Source of the DNA: Adiantum capillus-veneris
Lineage: Eukaryota; Streptophyta; Polypodiopsida; Polypodiales; Pteridaceae
Reading direction: 5' to 3'
NCBI GenBank assembly: GCA_014529385.2
Contig: CM043969.1
Coordinates: forward strand, 76,304,676-76,368,675
DNA length: 64,000 nucleotides
In this document: positions 22,392 through 33,407 of the stretch, piece by piece
How positions within the stretch are numbered: position 1 is the stretch's first letter
How the letters are laid out: each line of letters opens with the position of its first letter
Translations under genes and position numbers: made by a program
Notes under the pieces: generated by a model
Databases searched by the model: none
The model's input: only the letters and a program-made list of their open reading frames with translations
What the model was told of the DNA's origin: nothing

Positions 22392-22562
22392 AGAGTCCCA
22401 AGTCTTGTTTTGGAGAAGTCTCAATGCAGCCATGGAACAATGTGGACACAAGCCCTGTGATTTTGTAGGGTTCATGTCATATTAGGTAGGTGTAATCTGG
22501 TTGGAAATAAGGAAAGTGTACAATGGAGGCCCACACAATGCTATGCAAGGTATAGATCCCTC

Positions 22563-24024
22563 TTGCCTTTGCTATTGGGAGTAGAGCTTGCAAACGTAAT
22601 ACAGAAAGTTGATGCTTGCACCAAAGCAAAAAGTGCATATTGGAGACCGTCAACAAGTGTAGAAGAGACTACACTTCAAGTGACACGTACCAAAGAATGG
22701 TGGCTAGTTCATGTCCCAAGAAAGAACATAGAGTCACTACAATGATGGTTCAAATGGTGGAAACAACAAATTGAAATTTGGGAAAACATTAACAATAATG
22801 TGAGTTTATGGTTTCTTTTATTGTGATCAATATAATACATGTCCAATTACTCGTGTGGTTTCATGAATAGGTTAATAAAAGTTCATGGGATTAGGCACAA
22901 ATCCCAAACATAAGCTTATCTAAGAGAATCCATGCTAGCTAGTTGGGTGGTGAAAGGAAGGGAAGAACAAAGTTTCATTATATGGTACATGTGTTAGTGA
23001 TGTCTTGAACTCGTATATACAATGTGAAAAGCGTTTGGAATTCTTGATAGATCATTCTATAGGCATTTGACCCACACTTGGCCTATGCTCTCAAGGGTGG
23101 GGAGACATCAAACTCCAAGTCCAACTGTATCCGTGGAAATGAGCATTTGACATGCAATGTAGACAAATCAATGAAGTTAGAGGAAGCTATTGTTCCCCGT
23201 GAACAATGGGCCTTGCATAGGATGCCTATTAATTGTGTTAGGAAGTGTTTTGGTGTGGTGCACTAAAATTTTGTGATGACGCTCTTAAAACTCATGGCAC
23301 AAGTTTGGTTGCACCATGGTTTTATTCAAAAAGACTCTCCTACAAAGGCAAAATAGTAGCACAATATCTATGATTTTTTAATCATGATTGGGACACACAA
23401 AGGTGGTAAAAAAGCAGGTGCACAAGGCTTATATTGACCCTATGCTTTGTCTATTGCAAGGGGGACAAACGCCTCTAGAGAAGAGGTGTGTAGTCTTACA
23501 GTGGTGGGTTTTTAAGTTGCTAGTATTACTACACTAGATTGCAAGGGAATTAGGGTGTTCTTGCAATGTAGAGAAGGAGGTTCAAGTAGTAGTGGAGGCA
23601 TGGTATTTCAAAAGAAGGACATAAAAGGATTGATGCATCTGGTAAGATGGCTGCAACTTTCTTAGAGGAAGTCTCTATGATTCCAAAGGAACATGTCATG
23701 TTCTGTATGCTCATTGAAAGCTGTTATGATGTACACATCAAAGGAAATTCAAGGTGTACCTATCTAGATTTTCAGAGAAGGGTGACAACCCAAAAGCCAT
23801 TCATTGCTTGTAAGCACATGCATCATGTGTATGTGCATATTTTTGGCCTACAACCCAAGGAACACATGGTAATCCATCAACCTACATTGACCCCGATTGA
23901 TGTTGCCTTCAAACTTAGTGAACCCCATATATTTTGTGAACACTTAAGCCTCAACTTCACAAATAGACAACCCCATGTTGTCCCCCTCCCACGGAAGAAT
24001 CTTTTGTGCTTTCGCAGTTTATGA
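22563..24024 (+). pseudogene. Unidentified decayed coding region beyond the shared segment
   Basis: Protein-like pieces follow one another on the plus strand: 22563-22745, 23078-23266 (ending HRMPINCVRKCFGVVH), a stop-broken stretch near 23430-23520, and 23647-24024 (125 codons). No known domain is visible and no splice structure can be proven. They may form the 3' half of the gene carried by copy 2. Confidence 0.3.
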
Positions 24025-24417
24025 CAATTATTGCATTAACAATACCCTTGTCCATTCGTGCACATGCTACAAGGCACAAATCTCAAGCATAATCTTGCCA
24101 GGTGGGTTTGGTCCTATTGCTTAGACCATACATTCTTGCTCTACAAGTCTTTCCCATCCTATTTTGAATTTAAGGTGCTAGAAAACGACTCAAAAAAGCT
24201 CAAAGAAGACCACAACGTTTAAAAGCACAAATAGAGAAGCTCATTAAATAAATGCATTCTTTTATAGAGGCCAATTACATCATGCATGAAAAATGCTCAC
24301 AATGAAAATCAGGCTTAGAAATGTGATAGCACATAGGATGGATTCCAAGAATGGGTTCGCTCATGTCATGTGGGATGGGGTGTAGACTATTCCCAAGCTC
24401 TAAGTAGAGAGATAGAG

Positions 24418-24573
24418 ATTGGTTACAAGAAAAACAAAACCATGCTATGTTTATTTCTTTGAAATTTTATGTATATATAAACAGTGACGACCAAAGTTGT
24501 AGTTTGCATGCTAAAAAGAGTGGTGTGTATCTGTCTATCATAAGGGTAGTTCCCATGGGCTTGAAACCCAACA
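24418..24573 (-). repeat. LTR-like edge of another retroelement
   Basis: Read on the minus strand, sequence beginning at 24573 starts TGTTGGGTTTCAAGCCC, very like the start of the small retrotransposon LTR at 1973 (TGTTGGGTTTCCAAACCC). It is preceded by a purine tract. A TTTATATATAC TATA-like motif lies about 90 bp inside. The far end of the LTR could not be found. Confidence 0.45.
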
Positions 24574-24584
24574 ATCCCTCCTCA
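24574..24584 (-). promoter_or_regulatory. Polypurine tract
   Basis: TTGAGGAGGGA on the minus strand directly precedes the LTR-like TGTTGGG start. Confidence 0.45.
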
Positions 24585-24658
24585 AGCCCAAACCACTAAC
24601 AAAGGGCTTGTTACAAACATGGAAGAGTCTAACAAACCACTTGAAACATAAGTAGGAG

Positions 24659-24692
<34 letters not shown>
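24659..24692. repeat. Poly-C tract, about 34 bp
   Basis: Uninterrupted C run followed by TTCCCCCTT. Confidence 0.95.
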
Positions 24693-24889
24693 TTCCCCCT
24701 TGACAAGAACATTGGGGTGTGTGTACTTCCCTCAAAACAGCAATCAGGATGGGACAACAAAACTCGACCAAACCCACAAATAGGGAGGTCTTACCACTTA
24801 TCAATGTGGTAATGCCTATACCCATACAAGATTTATGACTGTTGTGACAACATAAAGAAACTAGAAAACTAAAGGACGTCGCTTTTGAC

Positions 24890-25790
24890 CTGAGGACCAT
24901 TTCTGCTTCAATATCACCATCAACAATATTTAGTTGACTTTTGTGCTTCTTGAAACACTTGGTAGAAGGATGGTCAGTCTTTTCACAATGAACAGAAGGA
25001 GCTTTGATGAAGCAATCCTTTGTTTGATTATTATTTCTTCCACAAATTGTGCAAGATCTAGTAGTAGTGGATGGTCTTGTTGAAGTTTATGTAATAGTGT
25101 ATCCACTAACTGCATATGCTTTGGGAACCCTAGAAGAAATAGAATGGGGTTCTCTTTTCTCCTGATTCTATAAGGAATTGACAATACCATTCAAATAAGG
25201 AAAAGGATCTTTTTCCTTCAAGATGATCACAAGACAAAACTCAATAGGTAAGGTATTGAATAAAGCAGCAACAATATGATCTTCGTAAGGTACTGGAGCT
25301 TCAACATATACTAGCTGGGTTTTGATGCTCTTTAAGCTATTAGCTAATGCTAATATATTTTTATTAGCATGCATGGTTCAAGAATATAATTCCATCTTTA
25401 AGGTCATTTTATAATAATTGGCTTTGGCACCAAAAAGAGTTTTTGATGGGTGGATGCATGGTAAAGTGGCCACTTTTTGGTTTAAAAAGTAAAGGGAGAG
25501 TGTACTATATAGTCAAACTTTTTGGAGGCAAATAGAAGGCAAAATCTAAGGTCCATATTGGAAATCAAAGGGCATTCAAGAATTCAAATTAAAAAACATT
25601 TCCTTGATCATATTGGGTACGCAAATCACATGGATGTTTGAGAGCTCACTTTGTATCGTCTCATTGTTCAAGTGCAGGCTAAGTACATATGCAGAGAATA
25701 ATCCGCATGATAGGACTATCTTTGTCAAAGCATCTTTGGCCCTTTTGGTTACCAGCTTTAGTAATGTCATAAAATCTAATATCTAACCAA
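24890..25790 (-). pseudogene. Decayed Ty1/copia gag with two damaged zinc knuckles
   Basis: Minus-strand translation follows copia Gag order. Near 25750-25680 lies RAKDALTKIVLS...NETIQSEL. After an unrelated or highly diverged stretch comes MHANKNILALANSLKSI...AALFNTLP (25374-25170), then two cysteine motifs between about 25070 and 24940. The first, CTICGRNNNQTKDC, has Asn where the zinc-binding His should be. The second, HCEKTDHPSTKC, lacks its first Cys. Several stops and a frameshift interrupt the frame. Gag would package retrotransposon RNA; this copy cannot. No protease or pol follows, so it is a fragment. Confidence 0.65.
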
Positions 25791-26064
25791 CCCAAATGAC
25801 TTTATCATATTAAACTGATCATTTAATGTGGAAGAATAGAGGGGAACAAGGGTTAGAATATAGACATGTGCTTTCGGGTCTATCTCGACACGGGGCCAAT
25901 GGTCAAGGGGCCCAAATGAGAGATCTCTATCAAAGAGCAAGGCTAGCCAATGGAGCTTAAAGACCTTAAGGTTAGCTTCATTGAAGACCTCCAAAGGTTA
26001 GTGTTAAATGTATTTTGACCTTAGGTAAGCTAGGGTTGAGCTTGAGGTGGGAACCCTGCCCAAG

Positions 26065-26234
26065 CTTGAGGTGCTTGTCGTGCTTGATGACTAAGCTTCT
26101 TGAGGTGCTTGCCGTGATTGATGACTAAGGTGCTTGAGATGCTTGTCGTACTTGATGACTAAGATGATTGAGGTGATTGCGGTGCTTGGCGACTAGGGAG
26201 CTTGAAGTGCTTGTGGGAACACTACCCAAGCTTG
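26065..26234. repeat. Tandem repeat, 34-bp unit x 5
   Basis: Units of the form CTTGAGGTGCTTGTCGTGCT plus TGATGACTAAGGTG start at 26065, 26099, 26133, 26167 and 26201, an exact 34-bp spacing with base substitutions. Related fragments continue to about 26280. Confidence 0.9.
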
Positions 26235-27359
26235 AGGTGCTTTGTCATGCTTGCTGACTAAGGTGCTTGTGTTTGAAAAGTCAACATACTCCCTACTCAA
26301 AGGGGACGAGCCCTAAAGCTAGGGGAATAAGAGAGAACACACATACACACACACAAGGTAAGCCCGAGCCTCAATAGGCAGCAAGGACACATGTCAAGCC
26401 CCTACCCATGTTGCCCCCACGGTGTGCCTAAAGCCTATTGGTTGGCCTCCCAAGGGGTCCAATGATAAAGTAGTTAATTTAATTAATTTATTTGCATTTA
26501 TCAAGTCCTCTCTCTCAAAGGGGAAAGGGGGATACTTGTCCCAAGACTACCCTTGTTGCTTGATATGCCTCTTGCATGTGATTGGCGAGGCCTAGAGGGG
26601 TCCAATGACCTTCATGCATGAGCTACAAGGGGGGGTCAACCAAACCAAGAAGGGGGGTTGCTTGGGGGGTATACTCTCCCACACACACTCAGACACACTC
26701 TCATTGTGTAAAGTGCAAAGTGCAAGAGCTTTATCTCCTTCGCCAAGCTAGTAGAGAAGTTGAGAGCCTACACCAACACTCTTGGCTATGGAATGCAAAT
26801 CAAACAAAGAGCCATGCTTCAATTCTTAAGATTTCCATCTTCTCCATCTTCATCACTATGCTATTATGTATGCTAGCAATAAGAGTTATGATAAGTGAGG
26901 AACTAATTATTTCTCCTATGGAATGTTTCTTCTTCCTCTTCCCTACCCTCATTCCCTGCTAGCTCTCTCCACCTTCAAAAGGTGTTTGAGGCCTTGGGAT
27001 TGAGGCTTGGGATAGTTAATGTTTTTTTTTTTGCTGCAAAGTTTATGTTATTCTCGTGATGCATGAAGCTTTCTATCTTCATTGCATCACCTAAGTCACA
27101 AGGAACACAAAGATTGTATTGTACCTAGTCTCTCTTGATGGGAGAATCGATAATACAAATGCCTATTGGAGGGGGGACCGGCTTCACATAAATCCGGTCC
27201 TCAACTGTTGTCATGTTCTCTAAACTCTCTCTCTTGAAAAAGTATTGTTCATGCCAAGTTAACTAAGTACTATGATTATGTTGCTACCGTCAATTAAGTT
27301 CACTCTCTATGTTCTCAAATTAGTCTCACAAATATGTTCTCTCTAATTCACTTCATTCC
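26235..27359. other. Non-coding sequence, possibly old LTR/leader
   Basis: No coding motif. The stretch includes a short (AC)n at 26343-26356, several G-rich patches and an inverted GACCGG...CCGGTC near 27177-27209. I cannot assign it. Confidence 0.35.
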
Positions 27360-29173
27360 GCTATTCTCAAAGTTCATAGACAATTTCCATTACAAGTAAC
27401 AAAGCATTTGAGAATGTAAAACTTGACCTTCTCAGTGTTATCAGGTTCAACATTAATTGCAAAATTGTCACCAATAGATAGCAACTCTACCAAGGAGCCT
27501 TCATACCCTTCATATAGAGGATCAAATGTGGGAAGCTCTTAATCATTTGATACCACCTTAGCTGGTTGTATATTCATGTGAGACCAATTTGAGACGATGG
27601 TCTTGTTTACACAATAACTCTAAGAATGTTGCATACATTCATCGCAATAACATGACAACTCGCGAAGCTTGATCTTCATGGGATCACGTGTCGAGAACCC
27701 ACATACATTGTGCATACTGAATGGTTTAGCTCCAAATGTATGACTCTTGTCAACATTACCAACCTTGATCTCCCAAAAAAAACTCTTTGACCTTTTCTTC
27801 TCTTTTGGCCCTGATGTGTTGTTTCCAAGTCTCTCTAAGAGAAAGGACACAATATCCTTGCATTCTTAAGGACATCACCATTTGGCTTTACCTGCTCCTT
27901 TTGATAAGGCCTGCTTAACCACTGCTCTAGTATCTTCATGTCCACCCCAATGTACCTATAATCATGGAAGGGTCAAAACATCACACATTGAATTGCAGTG
28001 TTGATAAACGTTTTTGTTAGAAGCTGCATGCTAAAAATGGACCCATTTACCTATCCACAAAGTAGAATGGCCTTGATGATTTGAACTACAATGTAACACC
28101 ATCTGACCATACCTTATGCTTGCAAAAAATAATGCCTTCATCAGTCATCCACTTGTAGTAAAGCATGAAGCAGTGTTGGACAAATAACATATCATGTTTG
28201 GTATCATCTAAGATGCAAAAAAATGCAAATCCTTTATGAGATGCCCATTTTCTTTGTTGCCCATACCTTATGCTTGCAAAAAATAATGCCTTCATGAGTC
28301 ATTCACCTGTAGTGAAGCATGAAACAGTGTTGGACAAATAACTTATCATGTTTGGTATCATCTAAGATGCATAAATGCAACTCCCTTATGAGATGCCCAT
28401 TTTCTTTGTTCCAACGGTAGGATATATGCACCAAGGTAGAGCATTGGTTGATATGCCAATGTTGTCATTGTACTTCATTTTTCTCTTGAAATAGTACTTT
28501 TTAGAAATGTCAACCACCAACATAATAACATCATAACAAAAGTCATTCATGCAACATCCAAATTGATATGCTTGCCATTTGTATCTAAAATTGTGTTAAA
28601 TGAACTTCTTTGTATGTGTTTTGCAAAGCTTCAACATCTCACCAACTAGTAGCATCTGTTGCTGCAACTCAAGATTCTTTCTCAACTTCCCTTCTTATTG
28701 CTATGCTCCACATAATGAAAAATTTCAAGAGGGCATAACTTGTTGCACTCTTTTTTCCTGAAACACACATCTCCCACCTGATTGCCCAAAATGACTTACA
28801 TGTGCCCTTTAAGTAGCTTACTTTATGGTAAATTTTACCTTTGGGCCACTCATTCTTCCCACAAATGTGTGGTTCCTTTATATAAGTGTGTTCATGCTGA
28901 GCATTCTTCATCGCCATATGTCATATAACAGATCTTGCATTGTCTCGCACATTTACAAGCTATGCCATTGTAGCCAAATCCCTGTGACCTGACATGATTG
29001 ATTGCCTCCTCTCTCAAGTACAGCATTTGAACATGAGCTTGGCAACAACATGTGTTAAAGTCTTTAATTTTATTTACAAAAAGTGACTTGTACTTCTCAT
29101 TGGAACATTGCCCCAACTTGAGTTCAGGTTGACAGTTGAAGTAGAATTTGGTCTGCAAAACAATTCGGCTCAT
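27360..29173 (-). pseudogene. Decayed transposase-like gene, family not named
   Basis: Minus-strand translations, read in several frames, give a continuous series of protein-like blocks. In order: SRIVLQTKFYFNCQPELKL and a Cys cluster CKCARQCKICY (29173-28930); a second Cys-rich part; ILDDTKHDMLFVQHCFMLYY then IIFCKHKVW (28300-28110, present twice through a tandem duplication); then FFWEIKVGNVDK and the CYCDEC motif (27780-27630); and LLSIGDNFAINVE (about 27460). The arrangement reminds me of a multicopy transposon-encoded protein seen in seed-free plants with a DDE-like core, but I cannot verify that. Frameshifts, stops and the internal duplication make it a pseudogene. Confidence 0.45.
28107..28414. 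repeat. Tandem duplication, 154-bp unit x 2
   Basis: CCATACCTTATGCTTGCAAA begins at 28107 and again at 28261. The copies run to the TTCTTTGTT block and differ by substitutions. The duplication lies within the decayed transposase-like gene and repeats one coding block. Confidence 0.9.
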
Positions 29174-29704
29174 TCACACAACATGATCATCAAGACATCT
29201 AATATTCAATTTTAGAAACCACTATGTAGCACTAACACACTACATCTATCTCTAGATTATCAATGCTTTAAATATTTCATTATATTCTAGTGCTTTAAAT
29301 ATATCATTATATATCAATAGATAATACCATCTAGATGTCAACAATGCATATATGGAACTAAAAAAATGTTATACATCTCTGTAAGATTGATTCACTCCAA
29401 ATGCTAGATTGAACAAAACATTGCTATATAGCTCTACACAAAATTTGTATAGTAGTACATAATGCTATATAGCTAAATATTTATATAGATCTGCACAAAA
29501 GCTATGTAGCATTACACAGTGCTATATAGCGATATAGCTCTACAGAAAAGCTATATAGCACTGCACAATTCTTTAATAGCATTCATAGGAGCTACCACAA
29601 TAGGTCCTACCTATGCTGGTACAATAGATGTGGTGTGCTTAACCGTGAGACCTTTATGAAGAAAGCACTGTTAAGGACACACAGAATGGCATGCAACTCT
29701 TTAG
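29174..29704. other. AT-rich non-coding stretch with repeated GCTATATAGC palindromes
   Basis: No gene. The 10-base palindrome GCTATATAGC occurs at 29423, 29464, 29521 and 29550, with a near copy GCTATGTAGC at about 29500. Confidence 0.7.
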
Positions 29705-31142
29705 AGTAAGCCTTCTAGAAATAATGAAACAAGTCTCTTTTTAATTGGAATTTCCAACTCCGGGAATCTGTTGATGCATTTCCTCATTCGACTTACACAA
29801 TCTCTTACAGTCTCTCCTTGTTTTTGTTTGAAGATGTAAATTTATGCTTCTGTACTGTGCTTGATTCCTATTTTTGAACAAGCAGCCACGAATCTCATAG
29901 CCAATGTTGGTAGATATGTAATGGTTCCGGGAGGTATGGTCTGAAACCAAGTTAAAGCCTTACCTTCCAGAGTCATTCTAAATCCTTCAAACTAAGTATG
30001 AAAGTATGCTCTCAGTTTTTGCCTAAAGCTTGCTAGGTGGTCATATGGATCCCTAGATCCACTGTATTTTTTGACCCATTTTTGGAAATCAATTGGTATG
30101 ACTTTAGGTTATGTTCAGCACCCACCCCTTCGGCTAGTGTCTCTCTAACTAAGCCTTCAAACTAGTTGCTTGGTAATGTGACACATGTGGACCTCTTCTA
30201 GTCCTGGTGTCACTTGTTCTTCCTCAATTTGTGGTGGTTTCCATATCTCTCGCCCAATTCTCATCATTGAGGAGGCTTCCTCGAGCTGCGCTACCTTGTT
30301 GGCTTGCCATATTGCCAAATGATCTCTCGATTGGTCCCATGTTTTGTTCTGTTTCAGGTCTCATACCCATGATTATTTCTTGGATAGAGTAGTCCTAATA
30401 ATTAGTTTGTTCAACCTCCTTCGGAGTCATCATAACAAAGTTGTTGTTATAACAATCCCTAAAGAGGTGTACAAGAAGGTCAGCTAGGCCTTTCTCTTTG
30501 ATCTTGAAGATATACACGATTTTTAAAGGGTGTTAGCTACCCTGGTTTAACATGAGCTATCCATATCAAATAAGTAACATTATTGTCCTCTCAACCATAC
30601 ACTTTGAGTTGTGGGTTATCTGTAGGTATGTGATTTAGAGGTTTGACATCTATTTGGCCATACCCTTCTAACTCTAGCACTGGTGGGGGCCCTCCTTAGT
30701 TGTCATGTTCGGAATCAATGTGTCAACTTTCAAAGCCCATTGACCCATAGTGTCAGGATTCTCAATTTTTTAGATCTTGCACTTCACTTTAATCCAAATA
30801 AAAGGTATCATGTTTGTTAGCCCTAACCTCCTCCTCAAATTCAATTATGTTGTCATCGATCCTCACCACATACTCTTCGTTGGGATCCAAATAGATATGA
30901 GCGCCATGCTTGTTAGTCTTGTAGAAGGTCAAAATGTGTTTGAACCTGAGAGAGGTTCTAGTCCCCAATTGAGTTGAAAAGGAAGACACCTCAAAACATG
31001 AGTCCAAGTAACTGTCAAGCACGTCCTCAACTATATTCTCTAAGGGGGCCCCTTGGTTTATGCTCTCCTGAGTAGATACTCCACTCTCAGTTGCTTGATT
31101 ATATCTTTGGTTTGCTATGATACAACCAAATCTAAGGTACAT
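29705..31142 (-). pseudogene. Athila/Tat-like Ty3/gypsy gag remnant
   Basis: The best part is one minus-strand frame from 30102 to 29705. It contains PIDFQKWVKKYSGSRDPYDH, FEGFRMTLEGKALTWFQTIP, HSTEA, then FKQKQGETVRDCVSRMRK and LVSLFLEGL, interrupted by only two stops. This is the core of the plant Retrotrans_gag domain (capsid protein). Upstream, protein-like sequence (30480-30200) and a 117-codon frame (31142-30789) probably represent the N-terminal region. No zinc knuckle, protease or pol follows below 29705. The matching primer-binding site and LTR edge lie upstream at 33094-33115. Confidence 0.65.
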
Positions 31143-33093
31143 AAAGACTCAAAATACACAATGAAAGCAAATAACTAGCATTTAGTAGCAATACCAACCC
31201 ATTTCAGTTGTCGTAAATCCAATCTGGCTATTGCTCAAACTAGATTTTGATCACTCTTGTACAATCAAAAGTATTGAACTTAGTCTATTGATCAGCAAGT
31301 ATATACAAGGACTCTTGGTCCAAATTTTTAGCTTCAATTTTGCCAAATTATCCAATTATAGGCTATCTATATGAGGTGTCTACCAACCTTGTGAACCAAA
31401 AAATGTCAAAAATGAGCTCTCTTGCTTTCAAGAGATAATAAGCGTGCTTATTATCTACTTAGTCAAAAAATCATCAGTTTCTACTTTTGTTAAACCCCAC
31501 TAGTTAAGCATGTGTTCAATAAGCCCTAAATGAGGTTTTACAATTTTTTGGACCAATTTGATTCAATCTCCTAGCAATTTTTGTGTCCGACAGTTTCAAA
31601 TGCAATTCAAGTGAGCATGCAAGTCAAATGTTATCCAAATTACTTGAAATTTTTCCCAAGTACTCTATTAGATCTTCCCAATCTCAAAAAATGAAAAGCC
31701 TTACATTTTAAGTATGTAAGTGAAGGGTGAGTTTACGAAATGAAAAGACATGTGAAGGTGGAAAGTCAAACGACTTTTTGTGTCCATATAAAGAGGTGGT
31801 GGACTTCACTTTGGTGCATTTGTGTTTTTCTTCTCTTTTATTTTCCCTTTGGAGTTTTCTTCTCATGAAAGTGTCCTTGCACTATGTACTTATACTATGC
31901 AATTAGTGATTATTTTTTAAAGCCATTAGTAGTACAATTGACAAAGGGGATTGGGTCTAGGGTAGTACTATGTTCTATTACTGCCCTAAACGCAATTCCC
32001 TTTGAAAAGTTTTCCAAAAGTTAAAAAGTTAAATTCTTGGGGTAGGAGATAATAAAACAAGCTTATTATCTGTGGGGTCAAAATGAAGACAATTTTCAAC
32101 ATTTTTGGCTTGTACTGGATGTTCATACTATAAACAATTCATAAATCAAGTTTCATGGAGTTTGGTTCATTTTTCAAATTTAAGCGCGCTTATTATCTAG
32201 GTGCCCCATTTTGCAAGTTTTTTCCCCTTTCTCACTTTCCACAATTGTAACAAGGTATTTTAATACATGTTGGAAGTCTTAGCAATTTCTGTTCAGTTTT
32301 AAGTGTTCTTAGCCCCTGTTGTCTGTCTATTTAGAGTGAGAGTTTTTTTGGCTCAATTTTGGACCCAAATGGAATCAATCTTTTAAGCCTTCACAAAAGT
32401 GTTAGCATGTCACTCAAACAAGATGTGGAAATGACAAAGTCCAATTTCACGCCTTAGAAAAAAATTGCTTATTATTAACATGCCAGAATCTACACTTTTT
32501 TGGAATTTTGATGCTATTCAGGTTTTATGCAAGCTATTGCAAGTTCTTTGGCCAAGAAAACTCAAAATTTCATACGTCTATCACAAGGAAAATAATAAGC
32601 CCATTTTTTGTTGAACTTTGAAATTTTTCTTCAAAGCTAATTTGTGACTTACCAACAAGTTGCTACAACCTTTCCAAGATCAATGATGGCCAAAAATGAT
32701 GTTTTTGATGCACTGAACTCACCATACGAGTCCCATATTTGAAAATGAGATAGATCAGAAACCTTCCTTGATCTCTACTTACCCTACTCCTAGTCAATTT
32801 AGCAAATGGTAGTGGAAAGTGTCCACCAACACTAGTTTTTCTTTGTTTTTTTTCTTGGAAAGAGTGTCAATTCTTTGATATAGGCCAATCTATAAACTAT
32901 TTAGAAACACCTAATCTAAGCCTAAAGGTCCTTGGCAAGTACGACTACCCCCAAGACACCTCTACACAGTTGAAGTAGATACACCTCAACCATGCAGTTT
33001 CTAAAAGTATGTTGTTGTACTCTAGGTGAGCTAGAGGAAGTTTCGAAAAATGCTACAAGGAACTGAGGTTTCTCCCTAATTCATGTCACCTCG
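31143..33093 (-). other. Leader region of the gypsy-like remnant
   Basis: About 1.95 kb without a gene lies between the primer-binding site and gag. Long leaders are usual in Athila/Tat elements. It holds repeated AGATAATAAGC/GCTTATTATCT motifs, including a perfect 24-bp palindrome at 31433-31456 and a 9-bp inverted pair at 32047-32071. Confidence 0.5.
31433..31456. repeat. Perfect 24-bp palindrome
   Basis: AGATAATAAGC (31433-31443), GT, then GCTTATTATCT (31446-31456). Related motifs occur at 32047-32071, 32188-32198, about 32467 and 32590, and at 53828-53838. Confidence 0.9.
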
Positions 33094-33111
33094 TCCTCGG
33101 CAATGGTGCCA
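33094..33111 (-). promoter_or_regulatory. Primer-binding site, Athila/Tat type
   Basis: Minus-strand TGGCACCATTGCCGAGGA matches the motif TGGCGCCGTTGCCGGGGA typical of plant Athila/Tat elements at 15 of 18 positions. All three differences are G-to-A. It supports the gypsy call for the gag remnant at 29705-31142. Confidence 0.65.
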
Positions 33112-33114
33112 AAA

Positions 33115-33356
33115 TGTGAGGCTCCCTAATTGACAAACCTTGCTATCTTATTGCAGAGACAGTGAGAACCGTGAACATAAATGTCATTTCATGGGACAAA
33201 GTTGACTTGACTAGTGCATGGAGGAACCAAGAGGTTGTCAAGATCTTGGAAAACACACTCAATCCCTATCTACTCAAAGCTACACTCAACTGCATGTCAG
33301 GAAGCAAATGCTAACTACAACACCGCAAGCAAATCTTGTTGCTTCACTAAAATGTC

Positions 33357-33358
<2 letters not shown>
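33115..33358 (-). repeat. Probable 5' LTR edge of the gypsy-like remnant
   Basis: Immediately outside the primer-binding site the plus strand reads TGTGAGGCTCCCTAATT, so the minus-strand LTR would end ...GAGCCTCACA, a proper CA terminus. The other end of the LTR could not be located. I stop this entry at the poly-G tract only for convenience. Confidence 0.4.

Positions 33359-33405
<47 letters not shown>
33359..33405. repeat. Poly-G tract, about 47 bp
   Basis: Uninterrupted G run immediately next to the left arm of an inverted repeat (33405-33450). Confidence 0.95.

Positions 33406-33407
<2 letters not shown>

Larger units (their letters stand above)
19250..22617 (+). mobile_element. Hairpin-rich repeat element, copy 2
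   Basis: Diverged direct duplicate of 14545-18677. The hairpin module is itself duplicated here: about 19393-19905 and again about 19909-20462. Copy 2 lacks the 950-bp AT-rich segment of copy 1. Its downstream part is less broken, and protein-like translations run on to about 24024, so the element may extend that far. No terminal repeats or target-site duplication could be fixed, so the boundaries are only those of the detectable similarity. Confidence 0.6.
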
